A DNA stretch of 64,000 nt from Pseudomonadota bacterium (GTDB taxonomy: Bacteria > Pseudomonadota > Gammaproteobacteria > Burkholderiales > Ferrovaceae). Positions 61,446-64,000 of this stretch are shown here, one piece after another. The notes under the pieces were generated by a model, which saw only the letters and a list, made by a program, of their open reading frames with translations, made no database searches and was not told the DNA's origin. How positions within the stretch are numbered: the stretch's first letter is position 1; the number at the start of each line of letters is the position of its first letter. The stretch is taken from assembly GCA_021798835.1 (NCBI GenBank), contig JAJZBQ010000009.1:20102-84101 (forward strand). The letters are read 5' to 3'. The position numbers were made by a program, and so were the translations under genes.

Positions 61446-63014
61446 ATGATGGCCCGACAAAAAATACTCATTCTGGATTTTGGTGCGCAGTATGTGCAGT
61501 TGATTGCCCGCCGAGTGCGTGAAGCGGGGGTGTACTGTGAGTTGCATCCCTGGGATGTTTCCGAACAGTTCGTGCGCGATTTTGCGCCGCAGGGGATTAT
61601 CCTGTCTGGGGGACCTGCCTCGGTAACGGAAGGGATGGCTTCTCCCCGCGCTCCCCAAGTGGTCTTTGAACTCGGTGTTCCGGTATTGGGGATTTGTTAT
61701 GGGATGCAAACCATGGCGGCCCAGTTGGGGGGGCAGGTTCACAATGCTGTGGTGCGTGAATTTGGTCATGCCAAGGTGAGGTTGCTGGGCGACTCTCCCT
61801 TTTTTGCGGACCTCAGGGATGGCGATGATGACGGGGTTCCGGCACTGTCGGTGTGGATGAGTCACGGAGACAAGGTCACGGAGTTGCCGTCGGGATTCAA
61901 GGTGATTGCAGGCAATGCGGTGACACCGATCGCTGCCATGGCGGATGATGAGCATCGTTTCTACGGAGTTCAGTTTCACCCGGAAGTTACGCATACTCCA
62001 CAGGGTAAGGCCTTGTTGCACCATTTTGTGCGCAACCTGTGTGGATTAGGTGCAGATTGGAATATGCCTCACTTTATCAGTGAGGCAGTACAGGCCATTC
62101 GCGATCAAGTGGGCACAGAGTCGGTGATCCTGGGACTGTCCGGAGGGGTGGATTCTTCGGTCGCTGCGGCATTGATCCATCGCGCCATCGGAGACCAGTT
62201 GACCTGTGTGTTTGTGGATCATGGCTTGTTGCGCTATCGTGAAGCGGAAGAGGTACAAGCCATCTTTGCCCGTCACCTCGGGGTCAACGTTATCTTTGTC
62301 GATGCGCGTGCTGTGTTTGCTGAACATTTGGTCGGGGTGAGTGATCCCGAACAAAAAAGAAAGATCATCGGTCGTGAGTTTGTCGAGGTTTTTCAGCGCG
62401 AAGCACGTGCATTGCCTCAGGTGCGCTGGTTGGCGCAGGGGACCATTTATCCGGATGTTATTGAGTCTGCGGGTGCCAAGAGTGGCAAGGCCCATAACAT
62501 CAAGTCTCACCATAATGTAGGGGGACTCCCCGAGACGCTCCATCTCAAATTATTGGAACCGTTGCGCGAATTGTTCAAGGATGAGGTGCGTGCGCTGGGA
62601 GTGGAGTTGGGATTGCCTGCCGAGATGGTTTATCGCCATCCGTTCCCTGGGCCCGGGATGGGCGTGCGGGTGTTGGGAGAAGTCAAACCGGCTTATGTGG
62701 ATCTTCTTCAGCGGGCGGATGCGATCTTCATGGAAGAGTTACGATCATCTGGCTGGTACGACAAGGTATCGCAAGCCTTTGCCGTATTTCTCCCGGTGCG
62801 TTCGGTGGGGGTCATGGGAGATGGACGGACGTATGAATTTGTGGTGGCACTGCGTGCAGTTGTTACCAGTGACTTCATGACTGCTCATTGGGCAGAACTT
62901 CCCTATGACTTGCTTGGTCGGGTTTCTAATCGCATTATCAATGAGGTACGTGGGATCAATCGCGTGGTTTACGATATTTCAGGGAAGCCTCCGGCAACTA
63001 TTGAGTGGGAGTGA
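61446..63014 (+). CDS. guaA: GMP synthase (glutamine-hydrolysing)
   Basis: Converts XMP to GMP. 522 residues (or 521 from the second ATG). N-terminal glutamine amidotransferase class I with the nucleophile in VLGICYGMQ and [11 protein letters not shown] pyrophosphatase with [15 protein letters not shown], and a dimerisation domain with [17 protein letters not shown]. Complete and in operon with guaB. Confidence 0.97.
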   Translation: MMARQKILILDFGAQYVQLIARRVREAGVYCELHPWDVSEQFVRDFAPQGIILSGGPASVTEGMASPRAPQVVFELGVPVLGICYGMQTMAAQLGGQVHNAVVREFGHAKVRLLGDSPFFADLRDGDDDGVPALSVWMSHGDKVTELPSGFKVIAGNAVTPIAAMADDEHRFYGVQFHPEVTHTPQGKALLHHFVRNLCGLGADWNMPHFISEAVQAIRDQVGTESVILGLSGGVDSSVAAALIHRAIGDQLTCVFVDHGLLRYREAEEVQAIFARHLGVNVIFVDARAVFAEHLVGVSDPEQKRKIIGREFVEVFQREARALPQVRWLAQGTIYPDVIESAGAKSGKAHNIKSHHNVGGLPETLHLKLLEPLRELFKDEVRALGVELGLPAEMVYRHPFPGPGMGVRVLGEVKPAYVDLLQRADAIFMEELRSSGWYDKVSQAFAVFLPVRSVGVMGDGRTYEFVVALRAVVTSDFMTAHWAELPYDLLGRVSNRIINEVRGINRVVYDISGKPPATIEWE

Positions 63015-63147
63015 TCCCGCGTCTGGCACATCCAGGCAGGCTTTTTTCATGGTATTTTGAATGGTACTACGCGTTACCGATGCCATGCCATTCATCCTGT
63101 GGCGGCCAGGCGACTGTTGCTGGCGATGATGTGCAAGAGCGATCTTG

Positions 63148-63450
63148 TCAGTGGCGGCCTTCGTCGGCGGAAAAGACTTCCCTGGCTGCATTCAGACCAT
63201 TCAGCGCGGCCTGAATATGCACCTTGAGCTGCGGCGTTGCGTTGCCCAGCGCGGTGAGCGCGGCGACTGTCGCGATCTCGCGGCTCTTCAGATCCAGCCC
63301 CGGGCGTGAATAGATGTCGCCAAAAAACTCGACCAGATAGCGTGCGAAGTCCGGCGCAATGTCGCGCAAGCTGTCGATGACGCGCACACCGGCGTCACCG
63401 TCGATTTGTTGCAGTTTGGCGAGACCTTGTTCATAGCGGCTTGGAAGCAT
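63148..63450 (-). pseudogene. Carboxymuconolactone decarboxylase family protein with internal deletion
   Basis: 100 residues. The N-terminal part is typical: RYEQGLAKLQQIDGDAG, then LDLKSREIATVAALTALGNA. After HIQAALN, the family normally continues for roughly 25-30 residues through a second AALN before reaching the GLNAAREVF end. Here the two AALN motifs are fused, so the intervening helix is gone, in frame. The gene may therefore be inactive. ATG 63450 has AGGA upstream. The truncated MerR gene overlaps it by 20 bases. Confidence 0.7.
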
Positions 63451-63763
63451 GGGTATTCCTTTCATCAGGATTGGACGTTTGTAAAACGGAGCGCTCAAGC
63501 ATCCGGTAGTGTTCAATCTTCACTTGCAGTACCTCGGCCGACTGCTGCATCTGCTTGATCGACGCTTGTACTTCGGCCAGATGCGTTTCGAGCATTTGCC
63601 GACGTTCCGGGACTGTGGCGTTTCCTTCACGGCGAAGCCTGGCGAAGACCTGCATCTGCCCGATTGGCATATGGGTCGTACGCAGGCGCAACAGGAATCC
63701 GATCCAGTCCATGTCCGGGACCGCATAGCGGCGCTGGCCGCCGGGAGCGCGTGTCACGGGGGC
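63431..63763 (-). pseudogene. MerR-family regulator truncated by an IS66 element
   Basis: The visible part covers the end of the helix-turn-helix and the coiled dimerisation region: RAPGGQRRYAVPDMDWIGFLLRLR, then MPIGQMQVFARLRREGN, and a helical ERRQMLETHLAEV segment. The N-terminal winged-helix start (about 20 residues) is missing because IS66 sequence begins at about 63764. Pairs of MerR regulator and downstream oxidoreductase or decarboxylase genes are common, and this one probably controlled the adjacent gene before disruption. Confidence 0.8.
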
Positions 63764-64000
63764 GTAACCGTTAACTGGTTGGCGTTGTTGAGGGTTGTGT
63801 GAGGTTGTGCAGAGGGGAACGAAGGGGTTTGTCGGAGAAGTGTGGTTTCCAAAGTCTTGGGGTGAGTTCGTGTACTCTGCTGTCGGGGTGATTGCCCAGA
63901 CGCTGCAAGACGTCTACCAGATAGTCATAGGGGTCGATGCCCTGTAATCGGCAGGTGACGATCAAGGACTGGGCGATACCCACATGGCGTGCTCCCATCT
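63764..64000 (-). mobile_element. IS66-family insertion sequence, partial (window edge)
   Basis: One end of an IS66-like element begins with GTAACCG at 63764, like the GTAA terminal start of this family, and contains the transposase C terminus. The rest, including the other terminal repeat and any target duplication, is outside the window. Confidence 0.7.
63771..64000 (-). CDS. IS66 family transposase, C-terminal end (partial)
   Basis: The stop is at 63771 and the frame runs off the right edge. Readable sequence QSLIVTCRLQGIDPYDYLVDVLQR and PDSRVHELTPRLWKPHF is characteristic of the IS66 transposase C terminus. The other element genes (tnpA, tnpB) would be further right. It interrupts the MerR gene. 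Confidence 0.88.
   Translation of the reverse strand, partial: MGARHVGIAQSLIVTCRLQGIDPYDYLVDVLQRLGNHPDSRVHELTPRLWKPHFSDKPLRSPLHNLTQPSTTPTS

Overview
The window comes from a Gram-negative, autotrophic proteobacterium. It carries a form IA RuBisCO operon with a CbbQ/CbbO activase (cbbL-cbbS-cbbQ-cbbO), the Tol-Pal system and SlmA. It also has the gene order yebC-ruvC-ruvA-ruvB-ybgC-tolQ-tolR-tolA-tolB-pal-cpoB, seen in beta- and some gammaproteobacteria, including Acidithiobacillus-like lineages. An AdiA-type amino-acid decarboxylase would suit an acid-tolerant host. My best guess is an acidophilic chemolithoautotroph such as a Ferrovum-like betaproteobacterium. This is inference only: no 16S rRNA gene or diagnostic energy-metabolism gene is present.

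Layout. 1-11.7 kb: basic amino-acid decarboxylase, a phosphoglucomutase/hexose-6-P mutarotase pair, a Tat-exported family 1 glycosidase with an FHS-type sugar permease, a spermidine-synthase-like protein with a lipoprotein, and a CPA2 cation antiporter coupled to a YbdK-type carboxylate-amine ligase. 11.7-15.5 kb: a very large BTAD/cyclase-like/AAA/TPR regulator, split by a one-base frameshift. 15.8-29.76 kb: a genomic island at the 3' end of tRNA-Ala(GGC). It has a broken integrase, paired 10-bp repeats at both ends, a small replication/regulation module, and a tightly overlapping defence operon hsdR-hsdM-YhcG-type nuclease-hsdS-SIR2. 30-37.8 kb: H-NS-like protein, rarA, mutS, a peroxiredoxin with slyD, a small exported protein, and an HDOD/receiver-like/GGDEF protein.

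37.8-43.4 kb: the cbb operon with a putative LysR-type operator upstream and a strong internal terminator between cbbLS and cbbQO. 43.4-63 kb: housekeeping core, comprising rpsO-pnp, dksA, slmA, an FKBP, yebC-ruvCAB-ybgC-tol-pal-cpoB, tRNA-Lys, a Gly/Ser-rich unknown protein, rplU-rpmA-obgE-proB and guaB-guaA. 63.0-64 kb: a decaying locus where a carboxymuconolactone-decarboxylase gene has lost an internal segment and its MerR regulator is cut by an IS66-family element that runs off the window.

The most interesting unit is the island operon. It couples a complete type I restriction-modification system to a DUF1016/YhcG nuclease and a 1281-residue SIR2-domain protein, with stop/start overlaps of 4, 4 and 1 bases. 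This suggests one co-translated anti-phage module combining DNA restriction with NAD-dependent abortive infection.
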